From Bacteroidales bacterium UBA5382 (GTDB lineage: Bacteria; Bacteroidota; Bacteroidia; Bacteroidales; Dysgonomonadaceae), in the NCBI GenBank assembly GCA_002409745.1, contig DHOU01000029.1, positions 46,809 to 110,808 on the forward strand: a stretch of DNA of 64,000 nt, read 5' to 3'. Each line of letters begins with the position of its first letter. Position 1 is the first letter of the stretch. The position numbers and the translations under genes are program-made. Below are positions 33,566 to 41,820 of this stretch, piece after piece. Under the pieces are notes generated by a model. The model worked only from the letters and a program-made list of their open reading frames with translations, did not search any database and was not told where the DNA came from.

Positions 33566-34405
33566 ATGTCAACCCGATATAGATCCTTCTTTTTTATCGT
33601 ATTCTTACTCTGTGCATCCGTTGCTTTCGGACAGAAACAGATTGTCATTCTTCATACAAACGATACGCACAGCCGTATGGAACCCCTCCCCGGAACCGAT
33701 AAAACCGCTCCCGGAAAGGGCGGGGCGGTACGCCGCGCATCGTATATGCAACAAATACGCAACGAAAACAAAGACGTGCTGCTCCTCGACGCCGGCGATT
33801 TTCTGCAAGGGACTCCTTATTTCAACATGTTCAAGGGCGAGGCGGAAGTAAAAGCCATGAACCTGCTCGGCTATGATGCCGCCACCATCGGCAATCATGA
33901 GTTCGATTACGGACTGGTAGTATTGGAACAGGTTGCCCGCCAAGCTCGCTTTCCGATCGTCAGCAGTAATTACGATTTCAGCGGCACCCCGTTGCAGGAT
34001 CTGGTAAAACCGTTTATCATCCTCAAAAAAGCAGGTGTCAAGATTGGCGTTATCGGCATCGACGTACAGCCCGAAGGACTTGTTTCCGCCGAAAACTATC
34101 AGGGCATGAAATATCGCCCGGCGATAGAAACCGCCAACCGGATAGCCGAAAAACTCCGTAAACAGGATAAATGCGATATGGTGATATGTCTCTCTCATTT
34201 GGGATATCTCGATGATATAAAGTTGGCCGAAGCTTCCCGGAACATCGACCTGATCATCGGCGGCCACAGCCATACCTATATGGCGCAACCGGATATCCGG
34301 AAGAATCTCGACGGGAAAGACGTCATGATCCATCAAACCAATGGACGGGGGGTATACGTCGGCCGCATCGACGTATCCTTTGTTAAAGACAGGAAGATTA
34401 AATAA
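33566..34405 (+). CDS. Metallophosphatase (5'-nucleotidase N-terminal domain)
   Basis: The product has 279 residues with a signal peptide (FIVFLLCASVAFGQ). The calcineurin-type metal motifs are complete: LHTNDTHSRMEP, DAGDFLQGTPYF, IGNHEFDYG, SHLGYLDD and GGHSHTYM. It corresponds to the catalytic half of UshA and stops where the C-terminal domain would begin. That domain is encoded as a lipoprotein by the gene immediately upstream, so gene order is the reverse of domain order in the fused enzyme. Confidence 0.92.
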   Translation: MSTRYRSFFFIVFLLCASVAFGQKQIVILHTNDTHSRMEPLPGTDKTAPGKGGAVRRASYMQQIRNENKDVLLLDAGDFLQGTPYFNMFKGEAEVKAMNLLGYDAATIGNHEFDYGLVVLEQVARQARFPIVSSNYDFSGTPLQDLVKPFIILKKAGVKIGVIGIDVQPEGLVSAENYQGMKYRPAIETANRIAEKLRKQDKCDMVICLSHLGYLDDIKLAEASRNIDLIIGGHSHTYMAQPDIRKNLDGKDVMIHQTNGRGVYVGRIDVSFVKDRKIK

Positions 34406-34482
34406 TTCGCTAATATGCTAATATGCTAATGTGCTAATTCGCTAATTCGCTAATTCGCTAATTTGCTAATTAATGACAATAA
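34401..34482. repeat. Octanucleotide tandem repeat (GCTAATNN)
   Basis: About eight consecutive 8-bp words (GCTAATAT, GCTAATGT, GCTAATTC, GCTAATTT, GCTAATTA) begin at the stop codon of the metallophosphatase gene and end about 10 bp before the next start codon. It is the most regular of the short-word arrays in the window. Confidence 0.8.
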
Positions 34483-37446
34483 ATGCAACGATATAACATC
34501 CTCTTTTTATTTTTATCGATTATTTCCGCCGGTATCACATCGGCGCAGGTAGAACCCACCCTTTATCGACAAACAGATAAAAAAGAGCTCCATCAATGGG
34601 TCGACTCGGTATACAACAGCATGAGCCTCGACGAAAAAATAGGCCAACTGTTTATGCCCATCGTCGAACCCAATACGACCTATAAAAGCCGTATGGCAGG
34701 TTATATCAACAATCAAAAAGTAGGCGGCTTGCTCTTCTCCAAGGGCTCCCTGGCATCGCAAGCCGATATAACCAACTACGCCCAATCGATTTCCAAGACT
34801 CCCCTGCTCATCGCTCTCGACGGCGAATGGGGACTATCGATGCGCCTGAGCGACGCCCCGAAATTCCCCCGCAATCAACTTATCGGCGCCATCCGGGACG
34901 AAAACATTCTCCGGCTATACGGACAGGAAGTTGCGCGCCAATGCAGGGAAATGGGTATACACATCAATTTCGCGCCCTCCATCGACGTGCATAGCAATCC
35001 GCGCAACCCGGTCATCGGTACGCGTTCCTTCGGCGAAGACCCCGCAACCGTGGCCAAGCTGGGCATCGCTTATGCAAAAGGATTGGAAGAAGGAGGCGTG
35101 ATGGCCGTAGCGAAACATTTTCCGGGGCACGGCGACACATCGGATGATTCGCATAAAACGCTTCCGACCATCAGCCACTCCGCCGACCGGTTGGAAAAAG
35201 TGGAACTGTTGCCTTTCCGAGAATATATCCAAGCAGGACTTTCGGGCATGATGATCGGCCACTTGAATGTGCCGGCTCTCGGAACAAAAGGGCTGCCGGC
35301 CACGTTATCGCCCGTCATCGGCGTCGATCTGCTGCACGGCGGAATGGGCTTCGACGGCCTTACGTTTACCGACGCCATGGCCATGAAGGGCGTTTCGAAC
35401 CAAGCCGACATGAGTGTAAAGGCCTTGCTGGCGGGGAATGATATTATTCTCGGGGTGGTTCATCAGGAGCGGGAGTTCGAATCGGTTAAGAAAGCAATCG
35501 GTAAAGGGACTATTCCGGAAACGCTTCTTGAAGAGAAAGTCAAAAAAATCCTTTCCTATAAATATATCTTACAGGCGCAATCGTTCAAACCGATTGAAAC
35601 GCAAACGCTCGCACGGCGCATCCACTCGCCCCGGGCCGAATGGGTGCAACGCAAGATTTACGACGGCGCGATGACGCTGCTCAAAAACGACGCCGCACTG
35701 ATTCCCCTGAAAGAGCTGGACAAGAAGAAGATCGCTTCGGTCGCTATCGGCGCACCGGCTTCGAACGCCTTTCAGAAACAGTTGAAGAAATATGCCCCCG
35801 TCACCCTCTTTCAAGCGCCGTCGGCTGCCGGCGTTCCGACCGCGGCCCTCAACGATTTCGACCTCGTCATTTATTCTATACACAACAGCAAAGAGGCCGA
35901 TGCTTCTGCCCTGCAACAACAGATCAGTAAAAACAAGAATTCTATTATCGTATTCTTCACCTCTCCGTATCGGTTAGAAGCCTTTTCGGCATCGGCCGCC
36001 CATGCCGGCGCGGTATTGATGGCATACGACCAAACGGATTTCGCCCAGATGAGCGCCGCCCAAGCCCTCTTCGGAGGTATCGCGCTAAGCGGCAAACTCC
36101 CCGTATCGGCGGGTGATTTTGCGGTAAACAGCGGCATGGACACCCGTAAAACGCGTTTGGCGTATTCCCTGCCCGAAGAAGTGGGCATCCCTTCCGAACG
36201 CCTTGGGCAGATTGAATCCATCGCGTTGGAAGGAATCCGGCAAAGAGCCTATCCGGGATGCCAACTATTGGTGGCGAAAGACGGCGTGGTTATTTACGAC
36301 CGGGCTTTCGGGAACTTCGATTACGGCAAAAGCGCCGAAGTAACCGAAGAAACCGTGTACGACCTGGCCTCGGTCACCAAAGCCTCCGCCACCCTCCCGG
36401 CCATCATGAAACTCTATGATGAGAAGAAAATACGCCTGCAAGACCCCATTAGCAAGTTCGTACCCGAAACCCGGGGAAGCAATAAAGCGGGCATCACCCT
36501 CCGGTCGTTGCTTTTTCACGAATCGGGTATCAAGCCGTTCATTCCTTACTACGTATCGGCCATTGATAAAAACAGTTATGCGGGTGAGTTATTCGGAAGA
36601 AGATCGGCCGTATATCATGTCCGTTATGCGGGAGCGTGGGGCCGGACAGACTACCGCTTCTTGCCGTCGCTTATCGCTACCCGCCCCTCGGAGGGTTTTC
36701 CGATGCCGGTAGCCGAAAACCTCTATGCGGGCAAGGCGATGCATGATGCGTTGCTGAAAGATATCATCGACTCGCCGTTACGCAACCGGCGCGGCTATGC
36801 GTATAGTTGCCTCAACTTCATGCTGCTGAAAGAGGCCGTGGAATATCTAACCCGCACCGACCTCAATACGTATGTCCGGAGCAATTACTTCGACAAACTC
36901 GGCGCAGCCTCTACGACTTTTCAACCGCTGATGTACATGCCCGTGGACATCATTCCGCCTACCGAAAACGATCCGTTCTTCCGCAAACAGCATTTACAGG
37001 GGTATGTACACGACGAAGGCGCGGCGCTCTTCGGCGGCATATCGGGCAATGCGGGTCTTTTCTCTAACGCAAACGATTTGGCGAAACTCTACCAGATGTG
37101 GCTCAACGGCGGCGAATACGGGGGGGAACGATATCTTAGCCCGGAAACCGTCAAACTGTTTACGACGACCAAAAGCAGTATCAGCCGCCGGGGATTGGGC
37201 TTCGACAAACCCGATCCACGCAACAACAACGCCAGCCCCACCAGTCCGCAGGTACCCATCGCGGTTTACGGACACACCGGTTATACGGGGACTTGCTTCT
37301 GGATAGACCCGGCAAACAATATGATTTACATTTTCCTTTCCAACCGGGTCAATCCTTCGCGTTCTCCCGACCGCCTGTCGTCGCTAAAAATACGCGAACG
37401 CATTCAATCGGAACTATACAGCGCTATTAACGAGAATAACGAATAA
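34483..37446 (+). CDS. GH3 glycosidase / serine hydrolase (beta-lactamase-like) fusion
   Basis: The product has 987 residues with a signal peptide ending near TSAQ. Residues 30-370 are a NagZ-type GH3 domain (VAKHFPGHGDTSDDSH and the nucleophile region FTDAMAMKGV, about residues 292-301). A GH3 C-terminal-like domain extends to about 560. From 565 there is a class C beta-lactamase/esterase domain with SVTK as SxxK (about residue 630), YSCLN at the second motif and HTG (about residue 929). Such fusions are known in Bacteroidota and probably work in peptidoglycan turnover. The second motif is YSC where YSN or YSD is more usual, so activity should not be assumed. Confidence 0.92.
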   Translation: MQRYNILFLFLSIISAGITSAQVEPTLYRQTDKKELHQWVDSVYNSMSLDEKIGQLFMPIVEPNTTYKSRMAGYINNQKVGGLLFSKGSLASQADITNYAQSISKTPLLIALDGEWGLSMRLSDAPKFPRNQLIGAIRDENILRLYGQEVARQCREMGIHINFAPSIDVHSNPRNPVIGTRSFGEDPATVAKLGIAYAKGLEEGGVMAVAKHFPGHGDTSDDSHKTLPTISHSADRLEKVELLPFREYIQAGLSGMMIGHLNVPALGTKGLPATLSPVIGVDLLHGGMGFDGLTFTDAMAMKGVSNQADMSVKALLAGNDIILGVVHQEREFESVKKAIGKGTIPETLLEEKVKKILSYKYILQAQSFKPIETQTLARRIHSPRAEWVQRKIYDGAMTLLKNDAALIPLKELDKKKIASVAIGAPASNAFQKQLKKYAPVTLFQAPSAAGVPTAALNDFDLVIYSIHNSKEADASALQQQISKNKNSIIVFFTSPYRLEAFSASAAHAGAVLMAYDQTDFAQMSAAQALFGGIALSGKLPVSAGDFAVNSGMDTRKTRLAYSLPEEVGIPSERLGQIESIALEGIRQRAYPGCQLLVAKDGVVIYDRAFGNFDYGKSAEVTEETVYDLASVTKASATLPAIMKLYDEKKIRLQDPISKFVPETRGSNKAGITLRSLLFHESGIKPFIPYYVSAIDKNSYAGELFGRRSAVYHVRYAGAWGRTDYRFLPSLIATRPSEGFPMPVAENLYAGKAMHDALLKDIIDSPLRNRRGYAYSCLNFMLLKEAVEYLTRTDLNTYVRSNYFDKLGAASTTFQPLMYMPVDIIPPTENDPFFRKQHLQGYVHDEGAALFGGISGNAGLFSNANDLAKLYQMWLNGGEYGGERYLSPETVKLFTTTKSSISRRGLGFDKPDPRNNNASPTSPQVPIAVYGHTGYTGTCFWIDPANNMIYIFLSNRVNPSRSPDRLSSLKIRERIQSELYSAINENNE

Positions 37447-37500
37447 TTAATAATTACAAATTACGAATTACAAATTACAAATTGCGAATTACTTTATCAT
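37444..37500. repeat. Heptanucleotide repeats (AAATTAC/GAATTAC words)
   Basis: The GH3-fusion/aroB spacer is a run of AATTACA and AATTACG words, starting at the stop codon of the upstream gene and ending about 15 bp before the aroB start. It is the same word family as at 30674-30720 and 43738-44026. Confidence 0.7.
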
Positions 37501-37505
37501 ACATC

Positions 37506-38561
37506 ATGCAACAGATCATTAAATGCGGTAATATCACCGCCGACACCGAACAGACAATCCACACCATCCGCCACGATAAACTCTTCGTTCTGACCGATGA
37601 GTACACCAATCGCTATTGTTTGCCTATGATAGAAGGCATACCGGCGATCCGCGAAGCGCAACAGATCGTGATTCCGGCCAACGACACGAACAAAACCATT
37701 GAGAATGTGATTCAAGTCTGGCGGAACCTGACTCAAAAAGGCGCCACACGGCATTCTTTATTGATTAACTTGGGGGGCGGCATGGTGACCGACCTCGGAG
37801 GTTTTGCCGCCGCGACTTTCAAACGGGGTATTACGTACATCAATATCCCCACGACCCTTTTAGGGGCCGTAGACGCCGCGGTAGGGGGGAAAACCGGCGT
37901 GAACTTCGAAGGATTGAAAAACGAAATCGGCGCCTTCTATCCGGCAGAATATGTATTGATTTGGTCGGAGTTTTTCCGTACACTGCCTCAAAAAGAAATT
38001 CTGTCGGGATTTGCCGAAATGATTAAACACGCGTTGATACATTCGCAACTCGATTTGGAGAAATTGCTTACTTTCTCCGCGAATGATATCGATTATGCGT
38101 GGCTTAACGATATGGTTCACCGATCGGTATCGATCAAAGAAGCGATTGTCGAAAAAGATCCGTTCGAAAAAAACATCCGTAAAGCGCTTAATCTGGGGCA
38201 TACCGTCGGCCATGCCTTCGAAAGCTTTGCCATAGAGGCGGGCAAGCCGGTTCCCCACGGATATGCCGTGGCTTGGGGACTGATTGCCGAACTGTATTTA
38301 TCGCATCGTTTGTGTGATTTTCCCAAGGAGAAAGTACAAAAAACCGTTCGTTTCCTGCAAGCCAATTACGGGGCATTACCAATAGGATGTGATGATTACG
38401 AGGCTTTGTTCAAAATCATGCAGCATGATAAAAAAAATGAAGCGGGCGTCATTAATTTCACGCTTTTATCCGATATCGGGAATGTGAAAATCGATCAAAA
38501 TGCCGACAAGGAGCTTATTTTTGAAGCATTGGACTTTTACCGAGACTCGGTTGGGTTGTAA
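37506..38561 (+). CDS. aroB: 3-dehydroquinate synthase
   Basis: The product has 351 residues from the preferred start MQQIIKCGN at 37506; the ATG at 37482 is in repeat sequence. The NAD-binding motif INLGGGMVTDLGGFAAATFKRG and the zinc-site region (EMIKHALIHS; LNLGHTVGHAFE; VPHGYAVAWG) are present. It is the second step of the shikimate pathway, leading to aromatic amino acids. The downstream hairpin at 38565-38588 ends the transcript. Confidence 0.96.
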   Translation: MQQIIKCGNITADTEQTIHTIRHDKLFVLTDEYTNRYCLPMIEGIPAIREAQQIVIPANDTNKTIENVIQVWRNLTQKGATRHSLLINLGGGMVTDLGGFAAATFKRGITYINIPTTLLGAVDAAVGGKTGVNFEGLKNEIGAFYPAEYVLIWSEFFRTLPQKEILSGFAEMIKHALIHSQLDLEKLLTFSANDIDYAWLNDMVHRSVSIKEAIVEKDPFEKNIRKALNLGHTVGHAFESFAIEAGKPVPHGYAVAWGLIAELYLSHRLCDFPKEKVQKTVRFLQANYGALPIGCDDYEALFKIMQHDKKNEAGVINFTLLSDIGNVKIDQNADKELIFEALDFYRDSVGL

Positions 38562-38564
38562 AAA

Positions 38565-38588
38565 AGAGCCCCGCGCTATGCGGAGCTC
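38565..38588. terminator. Terminator between aroB and the DUF6261-like gene
   Basis: GAGCCCCGC-GCTAT-GCGGAGCTC forms a nine-position stem with one mismatch, preceded by AAAAA and lying between convergent genes. Confidence 0.7.
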
Positions 38589-38617
38589 TCGCAACAAGAG
38601 TCATCAAACACCGCTAT

Positions 38618-39346
38618 CTATTTCGACGTCTTCTTCGGTTCCTTGGCGGCTTTACGAAGAAGTACCGTTGTCATCGCTTGTTTCACCTCTTGGTTGATAT
38701 TATCCATCAGCGCTTGGTAAGGCGCTTCCCCGCCGATAAACGCCAGGGAATTGATGGTTTTCACAAGTTTCGAGAATGCACGTTGCATGGTATGCCGTGC
38801 GGCTTTGGCCCGGCCCACTTCGGTAAGGGCTTCTGCACGCGTGCGGTCGTTGAATATGGCTTCGAGCTCACTGTTAAAACTGCCCAAGCTATCCGTCCAA
38901 GCATTTGTATTGGTAAGGGTTACCAACGGAGCATTCTCCGGCTTAGCATACTCCTGGAGAATATTGGTGATAATACCGGTTTCTTCACGCAACGCTTTAC
39001 GTTGAATGTTTTTGCCGTATTTATTCAATATTTCCAAAAGGGCGCTACCCGCTTCGGTTACTTCCGGATCAGGATGACTCGACTGGGCCTTCAGGTGACG
39101 GCGTAATCCCGTCAACACCTGATCCCTGTCTTTGTCGGTATCCCAGACCTTTCGAGTGACCGCCTTGTTCTGTACAGGTTCAATCGCGGTATCCAATGAA
39201 GCATAAGCCGGCACGAAATCGCTATCGTACACCACTTTCAGCTTCAAGGTTTCCAGATCGGCTTTCTTCAAATGATTATCGATATTGGTTATCACCTGAA
39301 AAAAATCGAATAACTGAACCTCCTGCAAATTCGCTCTTTTAATCAT
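38618..39346 (-). CDS. DUF6261-like helical protein
   Basis: The product has 242 residues, almost entirely alpha-helical, with no signal peptide or membrane segment and a Lys-rich end (RKAAKEPKKTSK). It resembles a Bacteroidota-only uncharacterised family that I recall as DUF6261. The N-terminus MIKRANLQEVQLFDFFQVITNIDNHL is likely conserved. A 42-bp-period tandem array lies 58 bp upstream. A minus-strand promoter-like TACCTTTG (39879-39872) beyond the array would make the array part of a 5' leader of about 520 nt. A related, frameshifted short gene at 63152-63488 is also preceded by such an array. The function is unknown. Confidence 0.7.
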   Translation of the reverse strand: MIKRANLQEVQLFDFFQVITNIDNHLKKADLETLKLKVVYDSDFVPAYASLDTAIEPVQNKAVTRKVWDTDKDRDQVLTGLRRHLKAQSSHPDPEVTEAGSALLEILNKYGKNIQRKALREETGIITNILQEYAKPENAPLVTLTNTNAWTDSLGSFNSELEAIFNDRTRAEALTEVGRAKAARHTMQRAFSKLVKTINSLAFIGGEAPYQALMDNINQEVKQAMTTVLLRKAAKEPKKTSK

Positions 39347-39403
39347 ATCGATTACTTTTGTTTATTATTTTTGTTCATTATATTGTGTTTGGAGCCGTCC
39401 GCC

Positions 39404-39640
39404 CGCCGGAAAGCGTATGACATGTAGTGGAAAGCATTTTCCGTTCAGTGGAAAGATTGCTGCATGTATTGCAAGAAGGTTTCCATTCGCCGGAAAATAT
39501 ATTACACATAGTGCAAATCATTTTCCACTGGCCGGAAAGTATCATGCAATCCCTGTAGGGTGTTTTCCGCTCGTCGGATTTAATTTTTTCGGTCTGTCAT
39601 CCACGACTCCTCCCGGCGGGCGGAAACCTGTCTGCATGGC
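39404..39640. repeat. Degenerate tandem array, 42-bp period, upstream of the DUF6261-like gene
   Basis: Unit starts (CGCCGGA, CAGTGGA, CGCCGGA, GGCCGGA, CGTCGGA, CGGCGGG) fall at 39404, 39446, 39488, 39530, 39572 and 39614, exactly 42 bp apart. Most units carry GGAAA near the start and TTTTCC near the end, an inverted pair about 36 bp across. Sequence between these anchors varies strongly. Open frames across the array encode 14-residue repeats, which follows from 42 being a multiple of three. Confidence 0.85.
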
Positions 39641-40012
39641 GGGCCGGTTTTCTTCCGAGTTTTTGCAAAGACAACGGATAAATAGGAAACAAAATAGTAC
39701 GCATACGCCAAATTACCAGATAAAAACACATCATTCGGTTGAATGAAAGGATGATAGAAGGAAGATGATTACTGCGAATCTCATCATAAAGCCGGAAGGT
39801 ATTGGCTGGTATCGTGAGCGTTATCGGCGTAGCCTTGTCGGTTTCCAATCGTCAACCGAATTATACAAACACAAAGGTAGTCGTTCTTTTGTGAATTGTC
39901 AACAAAAAAAATATTTTTTTCAGTAGATATTGCGGCACTCCCGTGCAACTGTCCCCTGCCGTTGGGCAGCTAAGGGCCCCGTCAACCCATTATCCATTAG
40001 GAGAGGGGTACA
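39641..40012. other. Intergenic region after the array
   Basis: The segment holds a possible minus-strand promoter for the DUF6261-like gene (TACCTTTG at 39879-39872, with TTG 20 bp upstream), an A/T-rich run near 39900-39922 and a small hairpin CTGCC-GTTG-GGCAG near 39955-39970. Short CCATTAT words near 39987 resemble the repeats at 4386. No gene was seen. Confidence 0.4.
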
Positions 40013-40177
40013 TCATTCATCACTCATTAATTTATTAGGATTCTGTTTAGTGTGAAAAACACGTAAAATAAGAACGCTGTCGATTACCTTTTCGGCATTA
40101 TGCGGACTTTGGGTATAAATATAATCATAGATGGTTTGTAAATCATTTAAAGCCTTATCTATCCATCTTATTATCAT
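40013..40177 (-). pseudogene. Truncated ParE/RelE-type toxin remnant
   Basis: A minus-strand frame starts at the ATG at 40177, overlapping the antitoxin gene by 23 bp as is usual for such pairs. It begins MIIRWIDKALNDLQTIYDY and continues IYTQSPHNAEKVID, a normal ParE/RelE N-terminal helix pair. After about 36 residues the similarity stops and the frame ends at codon 54 (...NPNKLMSDE). Complete toxins have about 95-100 residues including the catalytic C-terminal strands. The 3' half appears to have been replaced by intergenic sequence, leaving the antitoxin without a working partner. Confidence 0.65.
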
Positions 40178-40418
40178 TTTTCAATATACGTTTCCGTACT
40201 TCAGTTGAGGAATATGTCTTTAAAGTACCATTCTGTCTTTGCCGCTCTATTTCTTCCATTTCTGCTATGAATTGCCGTTTTGTAACAGGCGTTCCATCCG
40301 GCTCATAACCGACAATAGTCTCTCTATTGAGCAAGTCGTTCACCTTCTCCAATAAGCCCTCATCAGAAATACCTAAAATTTGCTGAGCTAAATTTATTTT
40401 TAATGTTTCCGTACTCAT
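40155..40418 (-). CDS. Antitoxin-like protein of a ParE/RelE-type pair
   Basis: The 87-residue hydrophilic protein starts MSTETLKINLAQQILGISDEGLLEKVNDLL and has a charged C-terminal helix (FIAEMEEIERQRQNGTLKTYSS). This layout is common among Bacteroidota antitoxins that accompany ParE/RelE toxins. The toxin frame downstream overlaps it but is truncated. The promoter is clear: TTTG (40477-40474), 19 bp, TATCTTTG (40454-40447) on the minus strand. Confidence 0.7.
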   Translation of the reverse strand: MSTETLKINLAQQILGISDEGLLEKVNDLLNRETIVGYEPDGTPVTKRQFIAEMEEIERQRQNGTLKTYSSTEVRKRILKNDNKMDR

Positions 40419-40446
40419 ATAATTACCTCCTGTTTTTCTTTCCTCA

Positions 40447-40477
40447 CAAAGATAAATAAAAAAGCAAGTACTCCAAA
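40447..40477 (-). promoter_or_regulatory. Promoter of the orphan antitoxin gene
   Basis: On the minus strand TTTG and TATCTTTG are spaced by 19 bp, an exact Bacteroidota promoter match, 29 bp before the antitoxin start. Confidence 0.65.
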
Positions 40478-40547
40478 CTTGAATATCCCTGTTTTTGAAG
40501 ATTATCGGGGGCGCCGCCTGGAGCGGACGCTCCCGATAATTTACAGT

Positions 40548-41699
40548 TTATTTTGCTACCGAAAACTTATAAATACAACGGCTGGTATACGTTTCACCCG
40601 GCTTTACGTAAGGTGAAGGCCATTGCGGTTTATTGGGCGAATCGGGGAATTTTTGCGATTCGAGACAGATGGCCGTCCGCTTATTATAGACGATGCCTTT
40701 CTTTCCCGTTGCCGATCCGTCGAGAAAGTTCCCCGAATATACCTGCAATCCGGGTTCTGTGGTATATACATCCAAACGGATGCCGGTAGACGGGGCATAC
40801 ACCGTAGCAGCCACCTGCGACACGTCGCCTTTGGTATTCAACACCCAATTGTGATCGTATCCGTCGCCGTTCTTCAACTGATCAAAATCGTAATTATCAA
40901 TGCGCTCACCGATAACCGTAGGAGTTCTGAAGTCCATTGGAGTACCCTCCACTTTCGCAATTTTACCGGTAGTCATAAACGTACTGTCAACCGGCGTAAA
41001 TTCATCGGCATTCAAGGTCAGTAACTGGTCGAGAACCGTATTGGCGGGATTGCCGCTCAAATTGAAATACGAATGGTTGGTGAGATTCACAACCGTTTCC
41101 TTGTCGGTTTGCGCTTCGTATTGCAGATCGATGGCATTGTCATCGGTGAGATTCATCGTCACTTTCACCTGCAAATTACCGGGAAAACCTTCCTCTCCGT
41201 CAGCCGACAGGTAGGTAAACACCACCGTTTGGCTATCGGGTTGGGTCGCGGCAAACACGCGCGTGTCGAACCCTTTGTCACCGCCGTGGAGACAGTGCCC
41301 GAAGTTATTTTGCGGCAACTGGTATTCCACGCCGGCTACCTTTATTTTCCCCTGATTGATACGATTGCCGTACCGTCCGATAGTGGCTCCGAAATTGTTG
41401 GAGACAGTTACATAGTCGCTGATAGAATCGAACCCCAAGACAACATCCTGCAAGGTATCATTCTTATCGGGAACCATCACCGAAACGATACGCGCTCCGT
41501 AATTGGTAAGCGTTACTTCCATGCCGTTGGCATTTTTCAATACGTATAAATCGGTAGAATCTCCGTTGACCTCCGATTTAAAATCACTTCTCTTCAATCC
41601 CGAAAGGGTCGAGGCCTCTTCCGCCGGTTGTTGCTTTCCCGTACACGACAAGACGGCAACCGCGATAAGAAGCGCTCCAAATACTTGTTTGATTTTCAT
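40548..41699 (-). CDS. galM: Aldose 1-epimerase, lipoprotein
   Basis: The product has 383 residues with a lipoprotein signal (LLIAVAVLSCTG). The galactose mutarotase motifs are present: NYGARIVSVMVPDKN, the catalytic histidines in FGHCLHGGDKGFD and LTNHSYFNLSG, and the C-terminal catalytic Glu in TAICLESQKFPD. It interconverts the anomers of released sugars. It lies at the distal end of the polysaccharide utilisation locus, next to the GH2 gene. TACATTTG on the minus strand (41746-41739) is a probable -7 element without a good -33 element. Confidence 0.93.
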   Translation of the reverse strand: MKIKQVFGALLIAVAVLSCTGKQQPAEEASTLSGLKRSDFKSEVNGDSTDLYVLKNANGMEVTLTNYGARIVSVMVPDKNDTLQDVVLGFDSISDYVTVSNNFGATIGRYGNRINQGKIKVAGVEYQLPQNNFGHCLHGGDKGFDTRVFAATQPDSQTVVFTYLSADGEEGFPGNLQVKVTMNLTDDNAIDLQYEAQTDKETVVNLTNHSYFNLSGNPANTVLDQLLTLNADEFTPVDSTFMTTGKIAKVEGTPMDFRTPTVIGERIDNYDFDQLKNGDGYDHNWVLNTKGDVSQVAATVYAPSTGIRLDVYTTEPGLQVYSGNFLDGSATGKKGIVYNKRTAICLESQKFPDSPNKPQWPSPYVKPGETYTSRCIYKFSVAK

Positions 41700-41820
41700 A
41701 CTTTTTCTTTTTTAGTTAAATAAACGATATATGACATGCAAATGTACATGATAAAGATGAATTAATCATCATTCTTATTCAATCTATATCAATCTATTTT
41801 CAATTTTCCATCGATCTATA

